Source: Odobenus rosmarus divergens
Lineage: Eukaryota > Chordata > Mammalia > Carnivora > Odobenidae
NCBI RefSeq assembly: GCF_000321225.1
Contig: NW_004450404.1
Coordinates: forward strand, 2,094,437 to 2,158,436
Direction of reading: 5' to 3'
Length of the DNA stretch: 64,000 nt
The notes beneath the pieces are model-generated. The model made no database searches. It saw only the letters and a program-made list of their open reading frames with translations, and was not told where the DNA came from. Shown here in pieces: positions 35,910-47,345 of this stretch. The stretch's first letter is position 1, and every line of letters begins with the position of its first letter. A program made the position numbers and the translations under genes.

Positions 35910-37869
35910 GAGACTATCATTAGTTTTTACAGAACCTTTTTAGTGGCTTCCTTAGATTATCTAAGTAGATAATTATATCATCTATGAATAGTAATTTTTT
36001 ACTATTCTTTTGAATACTCTGGTTTTCTTGTCTAATTGCATTAGCAAACTCTAGAGTATAAAATAGAGGTGAAAACAGCAAGCATAGTTTTAATGAGACT
36101 GACTTAAAATATGTCCCCATCAAGCATAATGTTGGCTATTGGTCTGAGACTGTTTTTTAGTAACATTAAAGACACACCCTTTTATTCCTGTTTTACTAAG
36201 TTTTTAATTGAAATAGACATTGAATTTTATCTAGTGCTGACTTTTTTTAACTTTTAAATTAATGATTATAGATTCACAGGAAGTTGGAAAAATAAAAGAG
36301 CGGTCCCATATACCTTTAACCCAGTGGTTACATCTTACATAACTTCCTGTCAAAACCAGGAAATTTATACTAGTACAAAGCCCAGACCTTATTCAGATTT
36401 CACTAGTTTTACAGGTTCTTGTGTGTGTTCTACGCAACTTATCACATTAGTTTCCTGTATCTACCACCACTATAAAGATACTGAACAGTTAGTTCACCAA
36501 CACCAGGATCTTGTGTGCTGACCCCTTTATAACCACGCCCACCTCCCTCCTGCCCCTTTCTAACCCTTGCAACCACTGATCTTGTCTCCATTTCTACAAT
36601 TTTGTCATTTCAAGAACGTTATGTTAATGGAATCATACAGTATTTAACGTTATTCACGGAATATAAATTCCCTTGAGAGTCATCCAACTTGCAGCATGTA
36701 TCAATAATCCATTCCTTTTAGTTGCTGAGTAGCATTCTAGTGTGGATGTATCACAGCTTGTTTAACCATTCATCCACTGAATGACATTTGGTTTCTAAGT
36801 TTTGGATATTACAAACAGAACTGCTATGAATAATTGTGTACAGACTTCTGTGTGGATATTCGTTTTCATTTCTCTGGGATCAATGTCCAGGAGTTATGAC
36901 TACTGGGTCATACAATAAGTTGATGTTTAGTTTTTAAAGAAACAGCCAAACTATTTTCCAGAAAGGTTTTATCATTTTACACTTCCACTAGCAATGCATG
37001 AGAGATCTAGTTTGTTCACATCCTCACCAAAATTCAATATTGCCACTATTTTTTATTTTGGCTGTTCTAATAGGTGTGTACTGATACCTCATCATGATTT
37101 TAATTTTAATTTCCCTGATAGCTAACCATGTTGACATCTTTTCATATGCTTATTGACTATCCACATATCCTCTTCAGTGAAATGCTGTTCATTTCTTGTC
37201 AGATTTCTAAATGGATTGTTGAGCTTAAGTTACCGTTAAGTTTAGAGAGTTCTTTATATATTTTAGATACAAGTCCTCTCAGATACAAGTTTCCAAATAT
37301 TTTTACCCAATCTGTAACTTGTCTTTTCATTGCCTTAACAGGGTTGTTTTCATAGAGTAAATGTTTTGAATTTTAATAAAGTCTAATTTTTTTCCTTTTA
37401 TGGATTGTGTTTTTGGTGTCTGGTCTAATCATTTAGCCCAAAGTCCTGAAAAGTTTCTTCTAGGCCTAAATTCTAAAAGTTTTATATTTTACATTTAAAT
37501 CCATGCTACATTTTTTTTGTTTGTGTTTTTTCTTTTTTGTGTCTTTTTATCAGACTTTTTTTTCCTATTTTTTATTATAAATCCAGTATAGTTAATACAG
37601 TGTTATATTAGTTTCAGTTATACAATACAGTGATTCAACAATTCTATACATTACTCATTGGTCATCAAGGTAAGTATACTCTTAATTCCCCCATGATTTT
37701 GTATAAGGTGTGATGTTGAGGTGCACTGTTTTACCCATGGATGTGTAACTGCTCCAAACACCACTGTTGAAAACGCCATCTATCCTTTTTTCATTGAACC
37801 GCTTTTGCATCTTTGATAAAAATCAACTGGCTGTACTTGTATGGGTCTATTTCTGCATTCTATATTGAC

Positions 37870-37943
37870 GACCCTCAGAGATCAAGACCTGAGCTGAGAT
37901 CAAGAGTCGGACACCCAACCTGACTGAGCCACCCAGATGCCCC
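37870..37943 (-). mobile_element. CAN-SINE tRNA-end fragment
   Basis: Only the tRNA-related end remains: GAGATCAAGACCTGAGCTGA, then CTGAGCCACCCAGATGCCCC. Confidence 0.88.
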
Positions 37944-38506
37944 TGTGTTTATCCTTTTACCAATACCACAGAATTTTGATTGCTGAAGTGTCAATTTTGA
38001 TTACTGAAGCTTAAAATTGGGTTGATCCTTCCACTTTATTTTTATCTTGTATTAGATATTTTAGTTCCTTTACCTTTTGAATTTCCAGGACTAGGCTGAA
38101 TAGGTGAGAATGGACATCCTTGTGTTTTACTTGATATTAAAGGAAAAGCATTCAGTCTTTCACCATTAAGTATGATATTATCTGTGGGGTTTTTCTGTGT
38201 ATTCTTTATCAAACTAAGTTCCCTTTTATTCTTAGTTTGATGAGTTTTTATTATGAATCTTTAATTCAGTTTAATGCATTTTCTGCACTATTAACATGAT
38301 GTGATTTTTCTTCCTTTTTAATATGGTGGGCTATACTGAATGATTTTTGAATACCGAACCAGTTTTACATCCTTGGAATAAAAACCATTTGATCACAGTG
38401 TATAGCTCTTTTCATATATTGCTTGATTTCTTTTGCTAATATTTTGTTGAGGATTTTATGTTTATGTTCTTGAGGGAGACTGGTCTACAGCTTTCTTTTC
38501 TGTACT

Positions 38507-38677
38507 TTTTTTTTTTTTAAAGATTTTATTTATTTGAGAGAGAAGGGAAGAGGGTCAGAGGGAGAAGCAGACTCCCTGCTGAGCAGGGAGCCCGATGCGG
38601 GACTCGATCCCAGGACACCAGGATCATGACCTGAGCTGAAGGCAGTTGCTCAACCAACTGAGCCACCCAGGCGCCCT
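38507..38677 (-). mobile_element. CAN-SINE with target-site duplication
   Basis: Antisense copy inserted in the old L1. Short duplication C[T/C]GTACT at 38500-38506 and 38678-38684. Confidence 0.92.
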
Positions 38678-38818
38678 CCGTACTGTCTTTAGGTCTTGGT
38701 TTCAGGGTAATACTGGCCTCATAAAGTGAGTTATGAAGTGTTTTCTATTTTCTGGAAAAGACTATATAATTCATATTATTCCTTTATTCTTGATATTCTA
38801 GATTGTTCTTTTAAAAGC

Positions 38819-39000
38819 GCTCAGTCATTAAGTGTCTGCCTTCAGCTCAGGTCATGATTCCAGGGTCCTGGGATCGAGCCCCGCATTGGGCTCCCTGCTT
38901 AGCGGGAAGCCTGCTTCTCCCTCTCCCACTCTCCCTGCTTGTGTTCCCTCTCTCGCTGTGTCTCTGTCAAATAAATAATATCTTTAAAAAAAAAAATAAA
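38819..39000 (+). mobile_element. CAN-SINE, 5'-truncated
   Basis: Sense copy starting within the tRNA-like part (GCTCAGTCATTAAGTGTC). Body and (AAAT) tail preserved. Confidence 0.92.
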
Positions 39001-39039
39001 GATACACCACCCTGGCTGAAGTGGAGCAGTGACTCTTGC

Positions 39040-39850
39040 TTTTTTGAATAGGAGTGGGATGGAAGTTCAGTTCCATTCCTGGTACCAGTGAAAGTGGGGA
39101 ACCAACCTGCACCATCGCATTGCCTCTGAGTAGGGGTATAAGCTCATCTACTTGATGGATCACACTGCCAATAGGGAGACAGAAAGCAGAGGGCTGACTT
39201 GCACTGCTTTGTTGCTGTAAGGTAGAGTGGAAAGTTCAGCTTCCTTAAGGGCCCAACTAACAGGGGAGGGGAGAAGGGGAAGTGGAGTGCCAACCAGCCC
39301 TGCCATCCACCATTTTGTTCTGCCTTGTAGATGCCAGATGAGGGGCAGGGAGGCTCAGCTGCTCACTGGGCCCCAATGACATCAGGAAAGAGGGAAGCAG
39401 AATTGACTAGTCCACCTCCAACTATCTTATTCTGCCTTGTTAATTTTAGGTGAAGGTATAAGCTCAGCTCCTCACTGACACAGGGCAAGGGGAGGCTTAG
39501 TGGGGATTACCCCAGCCTCACACCACCTTGTTAAGTTTCACTGCTTCCAGATTGGGATGGAGGCTCAACTGGCTCCTGGACCCCACTGACACTACCTTAG
39601 TGAGAGCATCACCTCCTTCTGTAGGTGGTGGCATGGGGGGGGGGGGCAGTGAGGGAAGATCAGATCCCGGCTCACCCTGCCAAAACCACCCAGCAGGGGG
39701 AATCAAAGTGCTATCTGCTTTTGCTAGGCAGGGAATGGGAGATCAGGTCCTTGATCTGCGCAGCCAACATCACCAAGTGGAGGAATTCAAGCACTGCCAC
39801 TTGCTTCTTTGGAGTAGGGTGGGATTTTTCTGGGGTGTTTGGCTACAGTA
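39040..39850 (+). repeat. Degenerate tandem array, about eight units of about 75-120 bp
   Basis: A GC-richer block in which two motifs alternate. One is (G)GGATGGAGGCTCAGCTGCTC-like (near 39054, 39138, 39232, 39350, 39460, 39560, 39660, 39745). The other is CACCACCTTGTTnTGCCTTGTAG-like (near 39112, 39208, 39309, 39420, 39523, 39590, 39708, 39793). Units are strongly diverged. It adjoins antisense L1, so it may be the repeated 5' UTR of an old L1, but that is inferred. The frames of 62-107 codons here are by-products of composition. Confidence 0.6.
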
Positions 39851-40250
39851 GGGTGCATACTGTCAAAAAGATTTACTATTGTTAGGCTACTCTTTCCTCA
39901 TTCACTTGGCTAAAGAGAACAAGCTTTTCTTGGAGTCCCTTTTGTCTGTGTCTATTGGTGGTTCAGGTTGGAGGCTTTTACAGGACCTGTCCAAGATATA
40001 TGGGAGGCAATAAAAAAAACCCAAGGAACTCACTATTTGTGTCATTCTTCGAGTCCCAAAGTCTGTAGGCAGTCTGCCTTCTTGTTTCCACCTTTCAGAG
40101 TGTTCCTGTACTTGTTTGATGTGTTATGTCTAAGGTGTTTTAGTTGTAAAAGAGGACCTAGGAGGAATAGGGCTTCTCCAACTTGGCAGAACCAGAAGTC
40201 TCCTCCAAGTGATTAATTTTTATGTTGAAAAAAACATTTGTTTTGTGTGT
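39851..40250 (-). repeat. Probable old L1 5' region, antisense
   Basis: The segment ends in GGGCTTCTCCAACTTGGCAG and AACCAGAAGTCTCC, which resembles the start of old L1 5' UTRs read in antisense. This would make 36-40.2 kb one mostly antisense L1. Moderate confidence only. Confidence 0.4.
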
Positions 40251-40576
40251 GTATGTGTGTTTTAAAAGGAACTTTATTGGGTGTCAGGGGTAATAATATT
40301 TACTTTCTAATATTCCACATTATGCTTAAAAGTGCACTATGGAAAACTGCTATAACATTATAGACCATAATTTTCTTCTAAAGTTCCAATTATATTTGTT
40401 TGGAACATTCCTGGCTAATTTAGCTTGCTTCATGTTATTTAACTGCCTGTCCACCTCAGTACTTTTAAACCATAATATTCCAAAGGAAATAATCCTATTT
40501 CATTTGTCATCACCTAGTAATATACTTCACACTCAGAAGAGCCAGGGGGAAAAGTTCACTTTACAACTCATTTACA
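40251..40576. other. Intron sequence, nothing recognised
   Basis: AT-rich with a short (TG) stretch near 40,243-40,260. Confidence 0.5.
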
Positions 40577-40791
40577 GGGGTGCCTGGGTGGCTCAGTTGG
40601 TTAAGCATCTGCCCTCAGCTCAGGTCATGATCCCAGGGTCTTGGGATGGAGCCCCATGTCAGGCTCCCTGCTTAGCAGAGAGCCTGCTTCTCCCTCTCCT
40701 CCTCCCCCCTCCCTGTGCTCTCTTTCTTGCACTCTCTCATGTTCTCTCTCCCACTCTCTCCCTTAAATAAACAAAATCTTTAAAAAAACCC
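40577..40791 (+). mobile_element. CAN-SINE
   Basis: Sense full-length copy (GGGGTGCCTGGGTGGCTCAG) with a long CT-rich body. Imperfect flanking repeat CTCATTTA[C/T]. Confidence 0.94.
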
Positions 40792-40831
40792 CTCATTTAT
40801 GAGCTCTTTTTAATAATCCAAAGGAAATCTT

Positions 40832-40938
40832 TTTTTTTTTTTTTTTTAAAGCGGGCTCCACACCCAATGTGGGGCCTGAACTCGTGACCTTGAGATCAAG
40901 AGTCACATGTTCCACTGACTGAGCCAGCCAGGTGCCCC
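40832..40938 (-). mobile_element. Old short CAN-SINE with target-site duplication
   Basis: Antisense short type: a 17-T run, CACACCCAATGTGGGGCCTG and CTGAGCCAGCCAGGTGCCCC. The duplication AGGAAATCTT lies at 40822-40831 and 40939-40948. Confidence 0.94.
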
Positions 40939-40948
40939 AGGAAATCTT

Positions 40949-41487
40949 ATTTTTAATTTGTCTGTGACATTTCTCTTTAAGTACCACCCCCCTTACTGCT
41001 TATACCAATAGCCAGCAGGAACTTGAAGGAAAGGAGGCAAACAGGCTTTGTTTTGCATTTTCCTACTTCTTTAAATGAAACACCTGTATATCTCAGTTAA
41101 CCTAAGCGAGTATTTAATTTTTGAGTCTAGACATGTGGTTTTGATTGACCTTCAATTATTTCCTGTACTCTTGCTTTAAATAAGAAACTACAGAATAGTA
41201 TAACAACACTGAGGAGACTGTAATGAAAAATATCACTGCTTCAATTTTTGCTTTCTTGCTATAATTTTCTATAATTAACATTAACTCTTTGTTGTATTCC
41301 TCTAGAAACTCTGCTCTGGCTGGGAAAAGGGGTGGTCCAGGTGATGAGGTAACATAAGGTATCTCCATAGAGTGACCCAGTTGGAAAAATCCGTGTTCTA
41401 GGAAAAGCTTTGAATTTATCACATATAAAAATGAAAAAAAAAATCTTTTGAAAGCACAGACTGAAACTAAGTTTTCTGAAGAACTAT
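40949..41487. other. Intron sequence, nothing recognised
   Basis: The 88-codon minus-strand frame at 41156-41422 has no recognisable domain, although it would encode one hydrophobic stretch. Likely chance. Confidence 0.5.
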
Positions 41488-41949
41488 GTACAGTCCCTGA
41501 CTTATGATGGTTTGACTTATAATTTTCGACTTGACAATGGTGCAGAAATGATTATTTAATTTCATTCAGAAGAAACCACACTTTGAATTTTTATCTTTTC
41601 CTGGGCTAGCAATATGTGGTACAACACTCTCTCATGATGCTGGGCAGTGGCAAGGAATGGGAGCTCCCAGTCAGCCATGTGATCACAAGGATAAACAACC
41701 AATACACTTAAAGCCATTCTGTTTTTCACTTTCAGTACAGTATTCAATAAATTACATGAGATAACCAATACTTTGTTATAAAATAGACTTTGTGTTAGAT
41801 GATTTTGCCCAACTCTAGGCTAATATAAGTGCTGAGCATATTAAAGGTAAGCTAGGCTAAGCTGTGACATTAGTATGTTAGGTGTATTAAATGCATTTCC
41901 AACTTATGGTGGAACATAATCCTATTTAAGTCAAGGAAGATCTGTATAC
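41488..41949 (+). mobile_element. Non-autonomous DNA transposon with inverted ends (pogo/Tc-like)
   Basis: The left end TACAGTCCCTGACTTATGAT mirrors the right end (...TTTAAGTCAAGGAAGATCTGTA). The termini read TA-CAG ... CTG-TA, consistent with a TA target duplication. The internal text (GATGATTTTGCCCAACTCTA, GGCTAATATAAGTGCTGAGC, GGTAAGCTAGGCTAAGCT) belongs to a common mammalian repeat of this kind that I cannot name exactly. The 68- and 74-codon minus-strand frames are inside it. Confidence 0.7.
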
Positions 41950-42087
41950 AATATAACATAGACAAGGATCTTCTATTAACAGCATTAATGCAAAAACTCC
42001 ACTTAAGTCTCCAAATCAGTAAAAAATAAGCACAAGAATTAATTATGTATACAAGTAGACAATAAGCACATGAAAAGATCCTTAACA

Positions 42088-42280
42088 GGGGCACCTGGGT
42101 GGCTCAGTCGTTAAGTGTCTGCCTTTGGCTCAGGTCATGATCCCAGGGTCCTGGGATCGAGCCCCGCATCGGGCTCCCTGCTCCGCGGGAAGCCTGTTTC
42201 TCTCTTTCCTACTCCCCCTGCTTGTGTTCCCTCTCTCGCTGTGTCTCTCTCTGTCAAATAAATAAATAAAATCTTTAAAA
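42088..42280 (+). mobile_element. CAN-SINE with target-site duplication
   Basis: Sense, near-consensus, inserted at the left edge of an L1 fragment. The duplication AAAAGATCCTTAACA lies at 42073-42087 and 42281-42295. Confidence 0.96.
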
Positions 42281-42295
42281 AAAAGATCCTTAACA

Positions 42296-43262
42296 TCCTT
42301 AGTTATAAGGGAAATGCAAATCAAAACCACAATGAGATACCACTTCTTACACACTACAATGGCCATAATGAAAAAGACAATAACAAGTGTTGATGAGGAT
42401 ATGGAGAAACTGGAACCCTCATACACTGCTGGTAGGAATGTAAAATGGTTTAAGCAAGTTGGAAAACAATCTGTTGGTAATTCAAAATATTAAACATAGA
42501 CTTACCATATGACACAGCAATTCCACGCCTAGGTGTATACCCAAGAAAATCGAAAACATATGTTCACATAAAAACTTGATACAAAATGTTCATAGCAGCA
42601 TTATTCACCATAGCAAAAAAGTGGAAAGAACCCCAATGTCCATGAACTGACAAATGGATAAACAAAATGTGGTATATCCATACAGAATATTACCCAGCCA
42701 TAAAAATGAAGCATTGATACATGCTATAACATGGATGAACTTTGAAAACATTGTTAAATGAATGATGTCAGACACAAAGGCCATATATATGATTCCATTA
42801 ATATGAAATGTCCAGAATAGGCAAATATATAGAGAAAGTAGATTATTGGTTGCCAGGGGCTGGGGATAAGAAGGAAAAGGGACTGACTGCTAATGAGTAT
42901 GGGATTTATTTTGGGGGTGATGAAAATGTTCTGGAATTAGATAGTGGTGATGGTTGCAGAACCTTGTGAATATACTAAAACCTACTGAAGGGCGCCTGGG
43001 TGGCTCAGTTGGTTAAGCGACTGCCTTCAGCTCAGGTCATGATCCTGGAGTCCTGGGATCAAGTCCCGCATCGGGCTCCCTGCTCAGTGGGGAGTCTGCT
43101 TCTCCCTCTGACCCTCTTCCCTCTCGTGCTCTCTCTCATTCTCTCTCTCTCAAATAAATAAATAAAATCTTTAAAAAATAAAAATAAAAAAAATAAAACC
43201 CACTGAATTGTATACTTTACAAGAGTGAATTTTGTGGTAAGTCATATCTCAATTTTTAAAAA
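42296..43262 (+). mobile_element. Old L1M 3' part, sense, split by a SINE
   Basis: ORF2 C-terminal text (GGAAATGCAAATCAAAACCA, AACAAGTGTTGATGAGGATA, TTCATAGCAGCATTATTCAC), then 3' UTR (GGTTGCCAGGGGCTGGGGAT) up to TGTATACTTTACAAGAGTG, ending in an A-rich tail. All frames broken. Confidence 0.88.
42990..43193 (+). mobile_element. CAN-SINE with target-site duplication
   Basis: Sense copy inserted in the old L1. The duplication TAAAACC[T/C]ACTGAA lies at 42976-42989 and 43194-43207. Confidence 0.95.
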
Positions 43263-43292
43263 AAGATTAATTAGGGCTATTTAACCTAACAG

Positions 43293-43318
43293 GTAAAAAA
43301 AAAAAAAAAAAAAAAAAG
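43293..43318 (+). repeat. Poly-A run (about 24 A)
   Basis: Seen directly; it follows the L1 tail region and is probably an expanded A-tract. Confidence 0.9.
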
Positions 43319-43870
43319 GAAAAAAACCCCACCAAGGATCATGTAAACTTTCTTTAAGTTTCCTTTTCTTATACTATAGCAAGATAAATGGTAACTTTTT
43401 CAGGTTGAGTAAGATCCTATTTTCTGACACTTTGAGGGAGTGTCAAATAGATTTTTCTGAAGAGATGCAAATATAAAGAGGTAATGATTTAATAAGCGGC
43501 AATTCAAAAACAGAGCACAGTTACCCAAGCACACACCTAGGGACTTCTATATAAAGAGCTGTTAACTAATATCTGGACATCACCCCCCCTTTTCCAAATA
43601 CTGTAGTTTTTGTTTCAAATATTCATTTGTAAGACAGCTGTTTAGAAATCCCAAAACATTTTCTCATACAATGTCACAAATGCTGTTTTTCAGGCTAGCT
43701 CACAAAAGCCTATTTAACCCACAATGTATTTGGAGAGTTGAACCTATTTCACTTTTCTAACTCTACCTATACATTCCCATAAAAATATATTCTCATACAA
43801 ACCACTGAAAACCTTTTTCCCCTGTTGATTTCATCTAGAATGAATCACCCACATGCTGTTCTCAACTCAA
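43319..43870. other. Intron sequence, nothing recognised
   Basis: AT-rich, with no element I can support. Confidence 0.5.
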
Positions 43871-43871
43871 G

Positions 43872-44085
43872 CATGGCAGTCTAGCGGAAAGTCAATGGAA
43901 TTTGCAATCTGAGACTTGGGTTTGAATCCTGCCTCCTCTACTAACTAGTGGTGCAACCACGAAGAACTTACTTAACCTTTCTAGGCTTCAGTTTCCTCAT
44001 CTGTAAGCTGAGAATTATGTCTACCTCATTCAAGTTGATATAGACAGTATCTAGTCAGAGAGGGCATTCAGTAAATGTTAATCTA
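43872..44085 (+). repeat. MIR
   Basis: Sense MIR: GAGACTTGGGTTTGAATCCT, CTTCAGTTTCCTCATCTGTA and GGGCATTCAGTAAATGTTAA. Confidence 0.9.
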
Positions 44086-44462
44086 CAAGATGTATCAATC
44101 CACTTTTCCAGTATTAATTAGCACAGTATAATTAACAAAATGCAACATTTTTTGATAGCTAATTTCCCCAGTGCTTGGTGTTATCACCTGAATGAGAAAT
44201 GTCACTGTAAAACTAGCAAAACTATAAAAGTGCAGAATGGTGATTTGAAGGGCACATACCATGTAGTAGGGTTTATAAAAATCTTTGGGGTAGGTGAGGA
44301 ACAAGACAAAGCTGATTAAACATAATTTGAAAAAGCATAGCAAGTATTTTTTCATTTAGAAAAAGTTTTAGCCTATTAACTTCAAAATACAAATAATAGA
44401 AGGCAGAGCTGAAAAACACTGGTATAGAAAAAAAAGTCCAATTTGTACTAATCCTATAATCT

Positions 44463-44625
44463 TTAGAACTGTGCTGTTCAATGTGGTAGCCAATAGCCAC
44501 AGGTGACTATTTAAATTAAATGAAATTAAAATTAAATTTAAAATTCAGTTCCTCGGCCACACTAGTCACATTTCAAGTGCTCCATGTAGCTAGTGGCTAC
44601 TGAACGATGCCAATCTAGAAGTTAT
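44463..44625 (+). repeat. hAT-type non-autonomous DNA transposon fragment
   Basis: ACTGTGCTGTTCAATGTGGT, AGCCAATAGCCACAGGTGAC, CACATTTCAAGTGCTCCATG and GCTAGTGGCTACTGAAC: inverted-end MER element, same family as 55,505 and 62,041. Confidence 0.7.
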
Positions 44626-44629
44626 GGGT

Positions 44630-47100
44630 TTTTTTTTTTAAGTGAATCTTTCCTGTTATTTTATATTGTTTTCAGGCTCCTAAATGTAAAAAACTGAAAT
44701 AGCATTCTGGGTAACTGAGGTTTTTAGTATAGGTTCTACAAGATTTCTGGAGAGAAGTTTTCTCCCAAAACACTGTATGTGAGACGCACCTCAATCTATT
44801 ATGTCAAATTTATCTTTCGCTTCAGGCTATCATTTGACATCTGCTTCTAACACATATCAAATGACTGAATCAAGTTTCCTATAACAAGCTTTGTGGACCA
44901 CAGGATTAGAGGCAAGGTCACAGGAATCTAGATGACCAGGTCAAGTTTGAAGATGAGATCATTATTATAAAGATTATAAAAATCAATTTACATGGTAGAT
45001 TAAACATAACTAGTTTTTAAGGTATGTAAGATACCATGGGTATATTAGTTAAGGTCGGGAAATCTGATTTAAATTATGCTACTACTGTAATTCTATTTAT
45101 ATTAATAGAGGAAAAGAATGTCAGGAGGTATAAAAGAGCTTTTGGATTTACACACAAATATAGTGTAGCTAATAGTCAGGAAACTAGCACTATTTCATGG
45201 GGGAAAAAATCCCACCAAAAAACTCCAAAAGACAATGTGTAGACCTGACTCCAGGTGGGGCAGTAGGCTAGCTTTCTGTCTTGTAGCCACCTGTTCTTCG
45301 GATTATTCACATTCCTTTCTAGTTGACACCTTCCAGAAAGGAAGGTAAATATGCTGAGTAGGTAATGTCAGTTATTGAGCCATTTGGTCACTGTTATGTT
45401 GAAGCATAAAAAACTGCTTATTTGTAGGTAAGATGTCCAAATACCCCTGACCCCAGAGGTATGTGTATACGATGGGCAGAGATCACAAAAAGGGTGAGGA
45501 TGCTATTTTGCATTATTTGGTAAGCTGCAAATGTAAACTGTTTTTTTAAGATGGAGTAACAAGGTTCCCAAGTTAAAAATGACTGCATCAAAGTATCACT
45601 AACCCTAGCTGTTTTCTAGTAACTGCAAGTTAGAAGCAATTAATTTAAAAAGGAGAGTGGGAGAGATAGACTGATGGCAGCATAAAGTTGCCAAATGTTA
45701 AAAGAGAATCTGTAAGAATTATGAATTTGAGATGTAAGTTAAAGAGCAAGTCAATGCAGGGTCCACTTAATAGGGGCAATTAGCTTGATATTAAGGTAGA
45801 ATATGACCACTAATTTTCAGAATATGGGATAAAAAAGTTTAAGTTATCTTAAACTTTCATTTAAATTATATTTAAGTGTTTAGTCCACTATAAGATGGAA
45901 AATCGTACAATTTAAAAGATTTCAATTCAAAATGAAACAAAAACTCCTGTTATAGAAAAAAGCTTTGATACAGTCAATTAAACATAACAGCTCAATTGCA
46001 GGCAATACTGGATCATGTTACTATAGTTATCAGACTGTTCAAACTGTTCTGCAAAGCACTTGTGTCCTTTGAGACTTCAATAGAAGGTTCATGAAAAAAG
46101 GGTTCTGACATCAAGTCTCAAATGCTGTGGGCTATATCCTTTTTGCAGATTCATCATGTACAATATCATCTTAAAAGTTCTAAGAAGTTATGAGGTAAAG
46201 ACATTGGTCAAATACTAACTCTATAATTCCCAAATTTATTCGATTATGTCACACTCCTGTGTTTTGTTTGTTTTTGCACGGCAGAGATGGTTGCTGGGGC
46301 ACAGATACACCTTTAACATTTCCAGAGATTTCTCAGTTAAAAATACTGTATACCTATTTCAAATTCTTTAAATACAAATACCCATAAAAGACCAAATCCA
46401 AAGGATTCTATTTCTAGATAGGAAAACCCAGTTACTCGTGGCATATTCAAATAACCAAAACAAATGTGTTTAGAGTAATGGGGAGGGAGGTGTGCCATAC
46501 TAAGTTCTGTCCCTAAAAGTGAAATTAATAGAACTGATCCTAAAATATAAAAAGGTGTGCACATTTTGTTTTGGTATGTTTTAGAAAGTAAGTTAAAGTT
46601 CTACTTCTTAACACTATATATTGACTTTATCCATTTCTTCAAGGACATACTTCCTTCAAGAAGTTGACATCCAGGATACACCAGGTTTCATCAATCATAA
46701 GACACTATCATGTGTAAAATACACTATCTTATATATCACTAAGAGGAAAAAAAACACTGCTAAACAATCACATGCCATGGATTGTGAGATGCCTTCCAAA
46801 CTGACCAATGTTGAAATGTGAACACAACTTTCCTTTCTCCCTTCTTCCACACATATTCTTCAAATGTTCTTTATCTGTTTTCCCCCTTTAAAGATGATAT
46901 TGAAGAGGGGAATAATACAAACAGGGACAAGATTCAAGAGATCTGCATTCACCTTACCCTTACAATTATATTCAGATATAACGGCTCTGTTTAACCAGAT
47001 CAAACAAATAATTTTTAATTGTTCTGCTTGATTCTAAAAAAATTACTCCAGAGGAAAAACACAGAACTTCCTCAGACAATTCTGTCAGATGATTCATTAT
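44630..47100. other. Intron sequence, nothing recognised
   Basis: 2.4 kb of AT-rich, largely repeat-free looking DNA. Frames at 45036, 46337 and 46621 lack any family signature. A useful place to look for conserved non-coding elements. Confidence 0.5.
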
Positions 47101-47104
47101 ATTA

Positions 47105-47345
47105 TTTATTAAACACTGAAACCATGCAGTGAACCACGTACTTTACATATAGTATCATTTCACTTAATTCTCACCACAACCCTATGAGGTAGATATTATT
47201 CATCCTTATTTTACAGATTAGAATGTTGAAGCATAGAGACACTGTAACAACTTGCATAAGATTACTGTTATTAAGTGGCAGAGCCAGGACTCAAACCCAA
47301 GTCTTTATGGCTCCAAAGCTCATGTTCTTTAACACTTTGCCATAC
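47105..47345 (-). repeat. MIR
   Basis: Antisense MIR, nearly complete: ACCCTATGAGGTAGATATTA, TTATTTTACAGATTAGAATG, GGCAGAGCCAGGACTCAAAC and CCAAAGCTCATGTTCTTTAA. Confidence 0.92.

Larger units (their letters stand above)
35929..38818 (-). mobile_element. Old L1M fragments, antisense, interrupted by SINEs
   Basis: The plus strand carries reverse-complement ORF2 text over about 2.6 kb: TTGAATTTTATCTAGTGCTG, CAACTTGCAGCATGTATC, GTATTTCTCTGGGATCAATG-like phrases, TTGTTGAGGATTTTATG and AATACTGGCCTCATAAAGTG. Order and gaps suggest more than one fragment. All frames are broken. Confidence 0.8.

Noticed and set aside
40339..40770. 143-codon plus-strand frame
   Set aside because: Its second half is translated CAN-SINE (GAWVAQLVKHLPSAQVMIPGS is typical of SINE translation), and the first half is unremarkable.
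41156..41422. 88-codon minus-strand frame with a hydrophobic stretch
   Set aside because: No family recognised; a single hydrophobic segment is expected by chance in AT-rich DNA.
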